64,000 nucleotides of DNA from Methanohalophilus mahii DSM 5219 (GTDB taxonomy: Archaea > Halobacteriota > Methanosarcinia > Methanosarcinales > Methanosarcinaceae), in NCBI RefSeq assembly GCF_000025865.1, contig NC_014002.1:1054001-1118000 (forward strand). Reading direction: 5' to 3'. The notes beneath the pieces are model-generated. The model saw nothing but the letters and a program-made list of their open reading frames with translations, did not search any database and was not told the DNA's origin. Each line of letters starts with the position of its first letter. Positions within the stretch are counted from its first letter, which is position 1. The position numbers and the translations under genes were made by a program. Below are positions 46,808-57,142 of the stretch, one piece after another.

Positions 46808-48223
46808 TCAGCGTTTCTGTCTCTTTACATTAGGCCCTTCACAGGTATCCTGCACAACAAATCCCTCTTGCGCAATTTTTTCCCTTAAAGCATCTGCTGT
46901 GTCCCAATCCCTGTCCTTTCGGGCCTGCTCACGTATCTTTACAAGTTCCATGATCTCTTCTGGCACTTCCTCACCTTCTTGTGCAAAAATACCAAGGGTA
47001 TCTGCAAACTTCCTGTAGAGGGAAAGAAGCTTTTCAAGTACATCCTTATTCCTGCCGGATTCAAGGTACTGGTTGGAAATACGGGATAATTCATGGTAAA
47101 CTGCGATTGCTTTCGGGATGTTCATATCATCTTCAAGAGCGTTCCTGAAATCATCTTCAAGATTGCCAGACAGGTCTATCATTTCCTTATCAGAAGGATA
47201 TTCATTATCATCCGCTCCCTTTATAGCGAATTGCAGATTTTCCAGTGTTTCCCTTAACTTGAAATAGCTATTTTGTGCATTTTGGGCAAAGGAGTCGGAA
47301 AAATCCAGTTTCTTCCTGTAATGCACGGACATAAACATGAAGCGTACAACTTCTCCCCCATATTTTTCAACCAGTTCGGGAAGAGTGAAAACATTACCCT
47401 TTGACTTGCTCATTTTCTCGCCGTCAACTATCAGGTGTTCCCCGTGTATCCAGTACCTTACAAAGGGTTTACCTGTAGCCCCTTCAGACTGGGCAATTTC
47501 ATTTTCATGATGGGGAAATATCAAATCCACTCCGCCTGTATGGATATCAAGGGAAGGCCCAAAATGATTCATGGACATTACCGAGCATTCCGTATGCCAT
47601 CCAGGCCTAATCTTACCCCAGGGACTTTCATAGTAAATGCCCCTTTCAATCTCTTCCTGTGTGGATGCTTTCAGCAAAACAAAATCACGGGGATTATCCT
47701 TATCGTATTCATCGACATCAACCGATGCCCCCACCTTTATTGAATTGAAATCCAGTTTTGAAAGTTTGCCATATTCCGGAAAAGCCGCAATCCTGTAATA
47801 CACCGAGCCATCCTTTTCATAGGCAAGTCCTTTTTCCATCAGTGTTTGGGCCAGCTCTATCATTCCATCCACATTTTCAGTGGCCCGGGGATAAGAAGAA
47901 GCACGTTGTATATTTAGCATATCAAGCCCACAGAAAAATTCTTCCGTATATTTTTCTGTAAATTCCTTCAGGGACATGCCCGCTTTCTTTGAATCACGGA
48001 TAGTCTTATCGTCGATATCTGTTATGTTCATTACAAGATTCACTGTGTAGCCCAAATACTCCAGGATACGTACCAGATTATCGGTCATCAAAAAGGTTCG
48101 GTAATTGCCTATATGCGGAATATTGTACACCGTAGGACCACATGCATAGATCGAAACTTCCTCTTCCTTTAAAGGATGGAAGACTTCCTTTTTCCTTGTT
48201 AAAGTATTATACAATCGTAACAT
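46808..48223 (-). CDS. cysS: Cysteinyl-tRNA synthetase
   Basis: 471 residues. Class I synthetase charging tRNA-Cys. [16 protein letters not shown] holds the zinc cysteine and [12 protein letters not shown] is at about 265, and the zinc ligands GWHTECS and HHENEIAQ are present. Many methanogens make Cys-tRNA through SepRS/SepCysS, so a direct CysRS is notable, although Methanosarcinaceae commonly have both. Length and motifs are normal. It begins downstream of rtcA (61-nt gap) on the same strand. Confidence 0.95.
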   Translation of the reverse strand: MLRLYNTLTRKKEVFHPLKEEEVSIYACGPTVYNIPHIGNYRTFLMTDNLVRILEYLGYTVNLVMNITDIDDKTIRDSKKAGMSLKEFTEKYTEEFFCGLDMLNIQRASSYPRATENVDGMIELAQTLMEKGLAYEKDGSVYYRIAAFPEYGKLSKLDFNSIKVGASVDVDEYDKDNPRDFVLLKASTQEEIERGIYYESPWGKIRPGWHTECSVMSMNHFGPSLDIHTGGVDLIFPHHENEIAQSEGATGKPFVRYWIHGEHLIVDGEKMSKSKGNVFTLPELVEKYGGEVVRFMFMSVHYRKKLDFSDSFAQNAQNSYFKLRETLENLQFAIKGADDNEYPSDKEMIDLSGNLEDDFRNALEDDMNIPKAIAVYHELSRISNQYLESGRNKDVLEKLLSLYRKFADTLGIFAQEGEEVPEEIMELVKIREQARKDRDWDTADALREKIAQEGFVVQDTCEGPNVKRQKR

Positions 48224-48283
48224 TCAAACAACCACGTGTTACCCTAATTTACGCCTTTCTATTTTAATCAATACATTTTATTT

Positions 48284-49339
48284 TCAACGGTTTGATGGCT
48301 GCACCAACACTACCCATAAATTTTCCTCTTTAAATACAGAGAATTTGACCTTCAGGAATCTTTTCACAATATCCATGTTTGTTCTGGCATGACTGGTTAC
48401 AGATGTTACTTTAAAGCGCGATTGTCCATTGGCCAGTGCCATATAGGGGATTACTTGATCGCACATAAATTCATCAACTGTTGCACCTGCATTTATGCAC
48501 CGTGAAAGATTTTCTGCAGCATCAATTCCTACATCCTCAGCCTTTACACCACGCTCCCCGAGACTATCCGTCCCAACAATGGAATTTTCAAAAACTGCCC
48601 AGAGGACTACTCCTGAACCGGTGGAATAAGAGGGGGAATATTGTGCATCAATGTTTATTGGTACATCATATCTCTGCGCAAGGTAATCCTGTATAGCATC
48701 AACTTCCCTTACAGACACATCTGCTCTTTCGAGGTCCGATGATGAATGAGCAACTCCCTTTATCTCCAGCAGTTTTCCTCTTTCATAAAGGTCAATGGCT
48801 TTAATACCATCTTTAGGTGGTTCTACATTGACCAAAACCTTGGCCCCTCCACGAGGATAGTAACCCTCCCTGAGAATCCGGATAGTCACATTGAAACCCA
48901 TCCTTGAAAGAAAGGGACAGAAAACATGCTTTATATAAGCAAGTGGCGGACTCCATTTCCCATGGGTAGCACCTCCATGAATGGAGACCTGTATTTCTTG
49001 GCCTGCCATGGTCATCGGAATCAGAAGTGCCTGCAGGACAAGGCCGATTGAACCTGCTGTAGGGATTTCTATTTTTATGTGATCGGATGTTATTGGACCA
49101 GGAACGAACTCAATTTCCGTTGAACTTACCGATACTCCACTCACTTCTGCATTACACAACTGTGCAACCGCCATAATTCCGGCCACATGCTGGGCTCGCA
49201 GACCCGGAACTTTCCTTTGTGCACGGATATTGATGATTTTCACAGGTATCCCTGTGACCGCAGAAAGGGCTACAGATGTTCTTATTATCTGTCCGCCTCC
49301 TTCTCCAAAGGAACCATCTACTAAAATACGATCACGCAT
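48284..49339 (-). CDS. rtcA: RNA 3'-terminal phosphate cyclase
   Basis: 351 residues. Converts RNA 3' phosphate to a 2',3'-cyclic phosphate using ATP through a covalent adenylate. Family blocks: DGSFGEGGGQIIRTSVALSA at the N-terminus, IHGGATHGKWSPP, and SYSTGSGVVLWAVF. The adenylation histidine should lie in the C-terminal EFMCDQVIPYMALA region context. Probable operon with cysS and possibly cdc48 (91-nt gap). Confidence 0.94.
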   Translation of the reverse strand: MRDRILVDGSFGEGGGQIIRTSVALSAVTGIPVKIINIRAQRKVPGLRAQHVAGIMAVAQLCNAEVSGVSVSSTEIEFVPGPITSDHIKIEIPTAGSIGLVLQALLIPMTMAGQEIQVSIHGGATHGKWSPPLAYIKHVFCPFLSRMGFNVTIRILREGYYPRGGAKVLVNVEPPKDGIKAIDLYERGKLLEIKGVAHSSSDLERADVSVREVDAIQDYLAQRYDVPINIDAQYSPSYSTGSGVVLWAVFENSIVGTDSLGERGVKAEDVGIDAAENLSRCINAGATVDEFMCDQVIPYMALANGQSRFKVTSVTSHARTNMDIVKRFLKVKFSVFKEENLWVVLVQPSNR

Positions 49340-49430
49340 AAAAATAAATCACACTTCTTTTTTTACTATTTTACCTGAGCACTCTTATAATTACCTTCTG
49401 AGTTACCCTATGAAGACCCGGGCAGGATTG

Positions 49431-51716
49431 TTAGGCATAACCAACTCCTTCTATTCCCTTTGCCTGCTTTGTCCTCAATTCTCCTCTGATATTTTCATAG
49501 TATCTTGTGGTTTCGGGAGTTACTGAGGGACCTGTTTCTTCCAGAGCTTTCTGGAAATGTTGCATCTGAACTTTACTGGCATTAATATCCTCACGTAAAG
49601 CAAACCTTCCGGCCTTTTTACACACAGCCGCAATATCCGCACCCGTAAAACTGTCTGTCTGTTTCACCAATTCACTGAAATCTACATCACCAGCAAGCAT
49701 CATATTGCGGGTATGGACTTGCAGGATTTTGTTCCTTGTTTGTGAATCCGGAACAGGAACCATTATCAATTCATCAAACCGACCCGGCCTTAGAAGAGCC
49801 GGATCAATGATGTCCGGACGGTTTGTTGCACCGATGACCACAACACCCCTCAATTCCTCAAGCCCGTCCATTTCCGAAAGCAACTGGTTCACAATACGCT
49901 CTGTCACCTGTGGCTCACCTGCTGCTGCACCTCTCAAGGGTGCAAGGGCATCCAGCTCATCAAGGAACACAATAGATGGAGCAACCTGACGTGCCCTTAC
50001 AAAAACTTCAGCTATTCTTTTTTCTGATTCACCATACCACTTGGAAAGAAGATCACTACCTTTGGCAGAAATGAAATTCACATTAGACTCATGGGCAATC
50101 GCTTTTGCTAGCATAGTCTTACCTGTGCCGGGTGGTCCGTAGAGCAATACTCCTTTGGGTGCATCCACACCTATACGACGGAAAGAATCCGGATACTTGA
50201 GTGGCCATTCCACAGCCTCTTTGAGAAGGCTTTTTACCTCTTCAAGTCCGCCTACATCCTCCCAGGTTACATTTGGAACTTCAATAAGAATTTCCCGCAT
50301 CGCCGAGGGTTGTACTGTTTTTAATGCCTCATTGAAATCTTCTCTTGTGACCTGTAATTTATCGATGATTTCCCGGGGAATTTGTTCAGCTTTAAGATCA
50401 ATTTCCGGCAGTATCCTGCGAAGAGAGCTCATCGCCGCTTCACGACATAATGCTGCAATATCCGCACCTACAAATCCATATGTAATATCAGCCAGTTCTT
50501 CCAGGTTCACATCTTCAGTTACGGGCATCCCTCGAGTATGTATCTGAAGGATTTCAAGCCTGCCATCGGTATCCGGCACACGCAATTCAATTTCACGGTC
50601 AAATCTACCCGGTCTTCTCAATGCCATATCCAGGGCACCTGGCCTGTTGGTTGCCCCTATTACAATCACGTTCTTACGCTCTTTGAGACCATCCATAAGG
50701 GAAAGTAGTTGTGATACAACCCTCCTTTCTACTTCCCCGGTAACTTCTGCCCTCTTTGGGGCTATAGAATCAATTTCATCAAGGAAGATAATAGAAGGTG
50801 CATTTGCTTCTGCATCTTCGAATAGCTGACGCAAATGTTGCTCCGATTCTCCATAGAATTTCGACATAATCTCCGGTCCGTTAATAGAAATAAAATAAGC
50901 ATCAGACTCATTTGCCACCGCCCTTGCGAGCATTGTTTTCCCGGTTCCCGGAGGACCCTGCAAAAGAACTCCTTTGGGAGCATCAATTCCCAACCTGTCA
51001 AATAATTCCGGATGTTTAAGGGGAAGTTCAATCATTTCCCTGATCTTACCAATAGCAGGTTTTATGCCTCCCAGGTCTTCGTACATTACAGTAGGAATAG
51101 CATGTTCCGGAGGAAGTTCAACCGCTTCGGGTAAAAGTTCGATCTCTGTCCTATCTGTTATCTTTACTATACCATGAGGAGATGTTGAAATTACCTGCAG
51201 CTTTATTTCTCCCAGTCCAAAGGAAGAACCAAAAATATCCTGGAAGAAGTCTTCGAACATAAGGCCGCCACCCAATGCTTTCTGTTGACTGCTGCTTGTA
51301 GTTGATATGAAATCACCTTTTGAAACAGGTCTGTTCTGTAATACCGAACGAAGCATTTCTCCAGAAGCTGCTATCTTGACTCCCTTGCTTACAGGTGATA
51401 ATTTCACATTCTTTGCTTCCTTCCATTGGGCTTTGCGAACCTCTATATAGTCACCGATACCTGTATTGGCATTTGTCCTGACAAGACCATCCATACGTAT
51501 TATATCCAGACCTTCATCCGATGGGTAAGCCCTTGCAGCTAATGCTGGCGTGTTACGACTGCCAATGACCTCAACCACATCAAGCCCCTGCAATCCAAGT
51601 TTATTCCTGAAAGATTCATCTATTCGGACAACGCCTTTCCCCACATCTTTCTGTATTGCTTCAGCAACTTTTAGTTTTACAGATACATTCTCATTTCCAG
51701 CAATAATAACCACCAC
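49431..51716 (-). CDS. CDC48/VCP-like AAA ATPase
   Basis: 761 residues: N-terminal double-psi barrel ([20 protein letters not shown]), then two AAA modules. D1 has [17 protein letters not shown] and [15 protein letters not shown]2 has [17 protein letters not shown] and [15 protein letters not shown]; arginine fingers and [21 protein letters not shown] follow. It unfolds proteins for the archaeal proteasome and remodels complexes. The only usable start is GTG (51714-51716); a TATA box centred near 51740 would put transcription start at or beside it, so the message may be leaderless. The C-terminus lacks the eukaryotic HbYX tail. Confidence 0.94.
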   Translation of the reverse strand: MVVIIAGNENVSVKLKVAEAIQKDVGKGVVRIDESFRNKLGLQGLDVVEVIGSRNTPALAARAYPSDEGLDIIRMDGLVRTNANTGIGDYIEVRKAQWKEAKNVKLSPVSKGVKIAASGEMLRSVLQNRPVSKGDFISTTSSSQQKALGGGLMFEDFFQDIFGSSFGLGEIKLQVISTSPHGIVKITDRTEIELLPEAVELPPEHAIPTVMYEDLGGIKPAIGKIREMIELPLKHPELFDRLGIDAPKGVLLQGPPGTGKTMLARAVANESDAYFISINGPEIMSKFYGESEQHLRQLFEDAEANAPSIIFLDEIDSIAPKRAEVTGEVERRVVSQLLSLMDGLKERKNVIVIGATNRPGALDMALRRPGRFDREIELRVPDTDGRLEILQIHTRGMPVTEDVNLEELADITYGFVGADIAALCREAAMSSLRRILPEIDLKAEQIPREIIDKLQVTREDFNEALKTVQPSAMREILIEVPNVTWEDVGGLEEVKSLLKEAVEWPLKYPDSFRRIGVDAPKGVLLYGPPGTGKTMLAKAIAHESNVNFISAKGSDLLSKWYGESEKRIAEVFVRARQVAPSIVFLDELDALAPLRGAAAGEPQVTERIVNQLLSEMDGLEELRGVVVIGATNRPDIIDPALLRPGRFDELIMVPVPDSQTRNKILQVHTRNMMLAGDVDFSELVKQTDSFTGADIAAVCKKAGRFALREDINASKVQMQHFQKALEETGPSVTPETTRYYENIRGELRTKQAKGIEGVGYA

Positions 51717-51904
51717 CCAGCTTACAAGTAATCTGTAATATAATCGACAGGATCTGAATAATTATCGTATATTTTTTGCCGACATTACCTGTCAAATTAG
51801 AATACAACTTTTCCCCATCTAATGTTTGGGTTTTAATATATTAAGCATTTCGGCAAAATATTTTCCTGCCATTTATTTAAATAAATTAATACAAAATCTA
51901 CAGA

Positions 51905-52031
51905 AAAACACAGGAGAAATGAGAGTAAGGAGTTTGATCCATTACTCTCAATCGTACCACCACTCCCATCAGCCAAAACCCGTTTCAGGCTGAATACAAG
52001 GTGAGAGTCATGCTGCTAACTCCCCCTTACA
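51905..52031 (-). ncRNA. Three-hairpin RNA candidate, family II copy B
   Basis: Non-coding stretch with three stems in the minus-strand transcript. Stem 1 pairs GGGAGT with ACTCTC (52019-52024 and 52003-52008). Stem 2 pairs TCAGCC with GGCTGA (51988-51993 and 51969-51974). Stem 3 pairs TGAGAGTAA with TTACTCTCA (51942-51950 and 51920-51928). Between stems 2 and 3 lies GGGAGTGGTGGTACGATTGA. The same order, stems and segment occur at 60790-60912 with different stem bases. A TATA box 25 nt upstream fits, and a T-rich tail follows stem 3. Confidence 0.68.
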
Positions 52032-52052
52032 AGAAATTGATAGACAGATTCC

Positions 52053-52064
52053 TATATATAATAA
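52053..52064 (-). promoter_or_regulatory. TATA box for family II RNA copy B
   Basis: Minus-strand TTTATTATATATA, about 25 nt before the predicted RNA start near 52031. The sequence is strong for an archaeal promoter and no protein gene starts within reach on that strand. Confidence 0.5.
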
Positions 52065-52139
52065 ATGGGTAAAAATACAATGAAGCGGTTTAAAACATAA
52101 GTGCTATTAAAATTTTTAAACCTATATAATCCAGTAAAG

Positions 52140-52778
52140 TTACAGTATATCATAACCCAATCTGGAAAATTCTACAAGTAGCACTATAAGTACGAAATTA
52201 CCCACAAAAAGAGGTGGAATCAATTTTTTCACTGAAAATCCACCAAATGCAAGACCTATCGCCAAAATATCACTGGGCAGAGGGGTCAAAGAATATAGAA
52301 ATATAATAAGAATGATCAGTTTATCATTGATTTGTTCCAGTTTTGCAGCCAGCTTAATTACTTTTGCCTCATATTTTCCCGGTACGCATTGTTTCCCTTT
52401 CCTGCCCATGTAATAGAATAACAGGTCACCCAAGGTGAGACCAAGACTTGCAATCGCCCCCAACCAGACCGGATTTACTTCAGACAAAGCTATTGTTATA
52501 AGAACAGTATAAAATGTAGTAGAAGTAAATGTGGAAACTCCTCCAATCAAAGACAACAGGAAAATAGCCAGATAAGTATTGTTAATACCCAAAGTTGATA
52601 CTATCAATTTTGGAGGATAGTAATGAAGAAAAATTGACCACGTAATAATAAAAAGAGCTATTAAAACAAAAATAATAATATTATTATGTCGACTGGATGT
52701 ATTATTCATCCGTTTTTTGCATAACCTTAACAGATAATCTGAATAATCTGCTCTCTTTCCTGTCTTTTTTGCCAACAT
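52140..52778 (-). CDS. VTT-like (DedA/YqaA-type) membrane protein
   Basis: 212 residues, about five membrane helices; a VTT/SNARE-associated-like fold. Segments such as LGAIASLGLTLGDLLFYYMG and the FLYSLTPLPSDILAIGLAFG (Pro-rich re-entrant motif) are typical for YqaA/DedA-like proteins that scramble or transport lipids. Start uncertain: ATG at 52776-52778 has a weak GGGA upstream; an internal ATG at 52707-52709 would remove a basic 23-residue leader. Confidence 0.68.
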   Translation of the reverse strand: MLAKKTGKRADYSDYLLRLCKKRMNNTSSRHNNIIIFVLIALFIITWSIFLHYYPPKLIVSTLGINNTYLAIFLLSLIGGVSTFTSTTFYTVLITIALSEVNPVWLGAIASLGLTLGDLLFYYMGRKGKQCVPGKYEAKVIKLAAKLEQINDKLIILIIFLYSLTPLPSDILAIGLAFGGFSVKKLIPPLFVGNFVLIVLLVEFSRLGYDIL

Positions 52779-52855
52779 TGGTCCCTGCGAAACATTGAAT
52801 AGTAACTAAAATTTGGTTTCAGAAACCAAAAAGACAACATAGAATATTCAATTAA

Positions 52856-54994
52856 TTAATGCCTGTGTATGACTACAATACCCAAATTACCATCAACTGT
52901 TACTTCATCACCTGTTTCAATTATCCCGGTCGCATCAGGAATACCGGTCACACAGGGAATCCCGTATTCTCTGGCTATTATAGCCCCATGTATAAGCATC
53001 CCTCCCCTTCTCTCCACAATCCCTCCAGCAAGCGGAATGACAAATGTCATATTGGGATCGATGGAATCACATACCAAAATTTCACCGGCATGAATATTGA
53101 AAAGGTCTGTATTTTCGTTTATAACCCGCGCAATCCCTGTAACAGAGCCTTTACCTGCAGGCTGGCCCTGGATCTGCCTATCTCTGGCCTTCTGTTTTGA
53201 TAGGACATTTTCCTGTGTTTGTTTGACGAGAGGAATGTAGGTATCGTTGAGGAGTGCAGCTATAACTTCGCAAGTTTCGATTTTATATTTTATACCCCTT
53301 TCTTCCAGCCTGAGTTTGCCATCCCTCACAGAAGATAGGTATTGTCCTTCTATTCTGCCAAGGTATATGTTATCATCATCCCGTAGCCTGTAACTTGCCC
53401 GGCCCAGATCTAGGAGTTGGCTGGCCCATTCCCTTTCTTCATCTTTAAAATTAGAAAGAAAATCCATTTCCATCTTTTTTACATCTTTTGAATTTGTCCC
53501 TATTGAAACAGGAGCAACCCCAAGTTCAAGGATCAAACGTATGATATCATTTTCTTCTGCAACATAAGCAGACCTTCCGAAATTATCCATGAAATTATCA
53601 AAGAGCTCTTTGAATTTTCCTTCCAGAATACCATTTTCTACTTTTCTTCGCAGAGCCGTATCTTTTCTAATCAATTCTGCCATATGTTCAAGTTGCCCAT
53701 TGCGCCGGATACTCAGCAATTTAGAATCTGCGAGTAAATCCACAAATTCATAAGGATCCTGTGGTTTTACAACATCATTGTAAACCTGGCCAAATAATCT
53801 CATCCCATGGGCAAAAGGTATGAACTCTCTGGTGTAGACTTCATCCCATTTTTGGTATATTTCCTGTCTACGAGAGATCTCAGCTGCAAGCTCAACATTG
53901 TTGAGTTCATTTAAATTCAAGCCAGATAGAGCATTAGATTGGGAAATCATTGCAGGAATTAAATCCTGTTCTATACGATCGCGTAATTGCTTCAGGTTCT
54001 CGAAAGTCCTTTTCAGGGACATGTACCACTGTTTTTCATTGTTTTGTACATTTGTTATTGGTCTTGACTGGAGAGTATACAATTCATTGTTAATTATTGT
54101 CCATTCCATGTCCTGAGGCAAACCAAATGTTTTTTCAGAAGAGAGGGCCATTTCATAAATCTGTTTGACCTCATCGGTAGTAAGAGGGGTTTTGTGGGAT
54201 AATAACTGTGGAATTGACCCCATAGTTGTGCCTTTTTTTGACAATGAAACAATCCGATCCCTGCTTGAAGGGACAATATGCTGCACAATTGAACCTGATA
54301 ACTTATCCAATTGCCAGCGATCGGGCTCCACATCTCCTTCTACCAATCCCTTGTTAAGCCCGTGAATGGCTTCTATTGTCAATTTGTCCGCATTATTAGG
54401 ATCTGTGCTGAATACAATTCCTGAAACATTACCTTCTATCATTTCCTGAACCATAACAGCCATTGAACTGTGCTCTATGTCAAGCCCCAGTTCCTGCCTG
54501 TACAGAATTGCAGCATCAGACCAGAGGGAAGCCCATACGAGTTTGATGTTTTCCAGTATTTCTTCTATACCTGTCACATTTACATATGATTCGTGCAGAC
54601 CTGCAAATGATGTTTTGCTTGAATCTTCGCCGGGTGCAGAGGATCGTACAACCACTGACCTTTTAAACAAATTTTTTGGTACCTGTGCTTTGATTGTATC
54701 GACTAAAGCCGCAGGCATCGGAGTGTTCATAAACATATTCCTGATACGCAAACCTGCATCCCACATTTCCTCCCATCTCATCTTTGAGAAATCCTTTCTG
54801 GCAAATTCTATTGTGAGTTTGCCCTTCAGGCCACTGCAATCCAAAAATTTGTTATATGCATCTGTTGTGACACAAAAGTAGGCAGGAACCCGGAAGTCAT
54901 TTTCAAGAAGCCTGTGCAAAGAGTAAGCTTTGCCTCCGACAATATTCATATGCTCTTCCCGGATTTCTTCCATGGGAATTACAAGATCTGTCAT
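52856..54994 (-). CDS. PEP synthase-like / PEP-utilising protein
   Basis: 712 residues: N-terminal ATP-grasp pyruvate-phosphate-dikinase domain (NIVGGKAYSLHRLLEND, VVRSSAPGEDS, VQEMIEGNVSGIVFSTDP), a middle helical region, and a C-terminal swivelling histidine domain with ERRGGMLIHGAIIAREYGIP (phospho-His). The PEP/pyruvate barrel of true PEP synthase is absent, as in rifampicin phosphotransferases and other uncharacterised members. So it phosphorylates an unknown acceptor. It overlaps the preceding gene by 4 nt (ATGA). Confidence 0.85.
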   Translation of the reverse strand: MTDLVIPMEEIREEHMNIVGGKAYSLHRLLENDFRVPAYFCVTTDAYNKFLDCSGLKGKLTIEFARKDFSKMRWEEMWDAGLRIRNMFMNTPMPAALVDTIKAQVPKNLFKRSVVVRSSAPGEDSSKTSFAGLHESYVNVTGIEEILENIKLVWASLWSDAAILYRQELGLDIEHSSMAVMVQEMIEGNVSGIVFSTDPNNADKLTIEAIHGLNKGLVEGDVEPDRWQLDKLSGSIVQHIVPSSRDRIVSLSKKGTTMGSIPQLLSHKTPLTTDEVKQIYEMALSSEKTFGLPQDMEWTIINNELYTLQSRPITNVQNNEKQWYMSLKRTFENLKQLRDRIEQDLIPAMISQSNALSGLNLNELNNVELAAEISRRQEIYQKWDEVYTREFIPFAHGMRLFGQVYNDVVKPQDPYEFVDLLADSKLLSIRRNGQLEHMAELIRKDTALRRKVENGILEGKFKELFDNFMDNFGRSAYVAEENDIIRLILELGVAPVSIGTNSKDVKKMEMDFLSNFKDEEREWASQLLDLGRASYRLRDDDNIYLGRIEGQYLSSVRDGKLRLEERGIKYKIETCEVIAALLNDTYIPLVKQTQENVLSKQKARDRQIQGQPAGKGSVTGIARVINENTDLFNIHAGEILVCDSIDPNMTFVIPLAGGIVERRGGMLIHGAIIAREYGIPCVTGIPDATGIIETGDEVTVDGNLGIVVIHRH

Positions 54995-55431
54995 GACATA
55001 TCGATCTCCACAACATTCTGGAAACTTGTCGCCACAATATATTTTTCGACCTGAAATTTCATCAGTGCAGATGAAGAGTTCTTAAGAAAACTGCTAAGAT
55101 AGGGGTGTTTGTTCTGATAGAGATTGACCATTTCAGGGTCTTTATCTATTTCTTCCACCTTTCCCATTGCGTTCAAAACAGTGGCTTCCTTAAAGTCAGA
55201 TACCGTATTGGATCGATCATCTATCATCAAGGATGCTTGCCGGGAAGAACTCAAATTTGAATATTTCCTTGTAAACTTCGGCGTAACAAAAAGAAGGTAC
55301 TTGAAATTTTCACTTGCAGCAAAGGCCACAAGATTGGTGTAGGGTTGACCATTATTCTCTGTAGCCAGCACTCCAAGTAATTGATCTGTAAGCAGGCGAG
55401 ACATTATTTTCTCAGGATCTGATACTTCCAT
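54991..55431 (-). CDS. Pyridoxamine 5'-phosphate oxidase-like (flavin-binding) protein
   Basis: 146 residues of the PNPOx-like split-barrel fold. LLGVLATENNGQPYTNLVAF at the N-terminus and KYLLFVTPKFTRKYSNL match flavin- or F420-binding members. The reaction is unknown. It is co-transcribed with the PEP-synthase-like gene, its TGA overlapping that gene's ATG. Nothing in sequence shows regulation. Confidence 0.82.
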   Translation of the reverse strand: MEVSDPEKIMSRLLTDQLLGVLATENNGQPYTNLVAFAASENFKYLLFVTPKFTRKYSNLSSSRQASLMIDDRSNTVSDFKEATVLNAMGKVEEIDKDPEMVNLYQNKHPYLSSFLKNSSSALMKFQVEKYIVATSFQNVVEIDMS

Positions 55432-55599
55432 TAGAAACTCCTCATTAAACCCTAAAATAAGATGAGTCGTGAGTATTTATGCGTTATCGATAAGAAATGT
55501 GGTTTCAATTGCAATGATTAGGGGAAAGTTTTTAGCCTAATGTATTGAAAATGATTTATAGGGTAATCAGTGCTTTTTAAAATAGAGGAGGGTACAGGA

Positions 55600-55809
55600 A
55601 TGAAAATCGTCAAATGCAGGGACCTGGGTTTCAAATGTAATTTCATGGCCACAGGCACTACACAGGAAGAAGTAGAAAAAAAGATGCTTGACCACATCAA
55701 ACAAGTCCACGGAGATGAACTGGAAAAGATGTCTGAAGACGAAGTAAAGGAGATAAAGTATCGGATATCAACTCTCACAGGACGTGGGTGTGGCTGTGGT
55801 GCACTATAA
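55600..55809 (+). CDS. DUF1059 family small protein
   Basis: 69 residues. MKIVKCRDLGFKCNFMATG, then VEKKMLDHIKQVHGDEL and a cysteine-rich end GRGCGCG. This is the DUF1059 pattern: two cysteines and a His pair (HIKQVH) like a small zinc finger. A frame from 55570 exists, but GGAGGG sits 9-10 nt before the ATG at 55600. Function unknown. Confidence 0.82.
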   Translation: MKIVKCRDLGFKCNFMATGTTQEEVEKKMLDHIKQVHGDELEKMSEDEVKEIKYRISTLTGRGCGCGAL

Positions 55810-55877
55810 ATAATATTCTTTGAATTAATCAATCCGTATTACATCACTTATATTCAAAATTAGCAGGAGCAATTAAA

Positions 55878-56177
55878 ATGACAGATGATCCCCTCGACAC
55901 TATAAAAGAAGCAGATTCCGAACTTTTTGGTTTAATAGGACAAAGCGGTGAATTGACATTCTCCGAAGAGGGAATACCCCTACAATACAAATTCCTGATT
56001 GCAATGGCACTTGATGCATCAGAAGGAGCGGAGAACGGAGTCAGAAACCTTGCAACACAGGCAATCAATAACGGAGCTACAAAGAAGGAAGTGATGCAGG
56101 CAGTACGGATAGCCAACTATATTTCAGGAATCGGAAGCGTATATACTGCTGCAAATGCATTGAAGGATATTGTCTGA
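55878..56177 (+). CDS. Carboxymuconolactone decarboxylase-like (AhpD-fold) protein
   Basis: 99-residue helical protein with the CMD signature region ALDASEGAENGVRNLATQAI followed by NNGATKKEVMQAVRIANYIS. The E-x2-C-x2-C redox motif of active AhpD is not present (no cysteines at all), so it is probably not a peroxidase-system enzyme. AGGAG-like AGCAGGAGC lies 8 nt before the ATG. It follows the DUF1059 gene on the same strand (68 nt gap). Confidence 0.82.
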   Translation: MTDDPLDTIKEADSELFGLIGQSGELTFSEEGIPLQYKFLIAMALDASEGAENGVRNLATQAINNGATKKEVMQAVRIANYISGIGSVYTAANALKDIV

Positions 56178-56216
56178 GACTGCGAGGCAACATCCTTCAG
56201 TATACCTTTTGGTGAA

Positions 56217-56780
56217 TTACAGGGTTTTCAAATATTCAATCAGGTCGTTGAGATCCTTTTCTGACATATTCCAGCGCGGCATCGTATAATCCAGTCTTTC
56301 CCCCGATGGATCAATTCCTTGTTTAATAGCCATCTTGATGGTTTCATCAGTATAAACCGGATGGCCTTCGTGTTCATCCTCATGATCTTGCTCAGCAGTC
56401 AAAGTTTCATAAGTAATATCAGGAGGCACTGCAGTACCCATCATTATCGGCACACCACCTTTTCCATCAACGCCGTGGCAACTTACACAGCTGCCACCAT
56501 GTACGCTTAACCAGCGAGGACCGCCCTGAAATGGTATTCTTTGTCCATCTTCATTAAAACCCGTATAATATATCATTTCACCGTTACTATCAAATTCGCT
56601 GATAATGTCAAAATTCGACGGTGATGATGGAGACGTTTCAAAACCATCCGGATACATAGTTCCCGGCTGTTGCCATCCGTACTGCTGGTATGATGATGGA
56701 GTATAAAGGAGATTCATCATTCCAACAAAGATAAACACAACCCCAATAAACAGTAGTAATATCAACATATTTCTTGACAA
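56217..56780 (-). CDS. Membrane-anchored monoheme cytochrome c
   Basis: 187 residues. One N-terminal membrane anchor (NMLILLLFIGVVFIFVGMMN), a Pro/Ser-rich linker, then a c-type domain with CVSCHG (C98, C101, H102) and a likely axial Met in DYTMPRWNMS. It should face outside the membrane and carry one electron. Its donor and acceptor are unknown. The frame opens at 56855, but TTG at 56778-56780 has GGGGG 6 nt upstream, so I use that start. Methanosarcinaceae do make c-type cytochromes. Confidence 0.8.
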   Translation of the reverse strand: MSRNMLILLLFIGVVFIFVGMMNLLYTPSSYQQYGWQQPGTMYPDGFETSPSSPSNFDIISEFDSNGEMIYYTGFNEDGQRIPFQGGPRWLSVHGGSCVSCHGVDGKGGVPIMMGTAVPPDITYETLTAEQDHEDEHEGHPVYTDETIKMAIKQGIDPSGERLDYTMPRWNMSEKDLNDLIEYLKTL

Positions 56781-56950
56781 ATTTAATCCCCCATTACATT
56801 TAATTCGCTGAACATTAAATAGTAAACGGGCAAGAATCTTATGAGATAAGAACAAACGAAATATATAGACTTCATAGGGAGTAAATACTTGTACTTTGCA
56901 AAAATATATGATACCAGAAATAAGAATATGATCGGTGACATATTAAAATA

Positions 56951-57142
56951 AATAATATTTTCCTTTCATTCAATCAGTTGGATAAATATGAAACCAGATC
57001 TTATGGTGGAATTGGTTTTGGGTTTGCCCTTGTTAAAAAGTATATAGAAATACATGGTGGACAAACCTGTGTGGAAAGTGAAGTTGAAAGGGGCAATATC
57101 TTCCATTTGGCTATACCTATAAAGGAATATGGTGTGAGATGA
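56951..57142 (+). pseudogene. C-terminal fragment of a histidine kinase
   Basis: An open frame ending TGA at 57140-57142 encodes only the last part of an HATPase domain: RSYGGIGFGFALVKKYIEIH (degenerate G2 box, GIGFGF for GTGLGL), then ESEVERGNIFHLAIPI. No start codon or kinase core precedes it. The TGA overlaps the next gene's ATG region. Confidence 0.65.
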
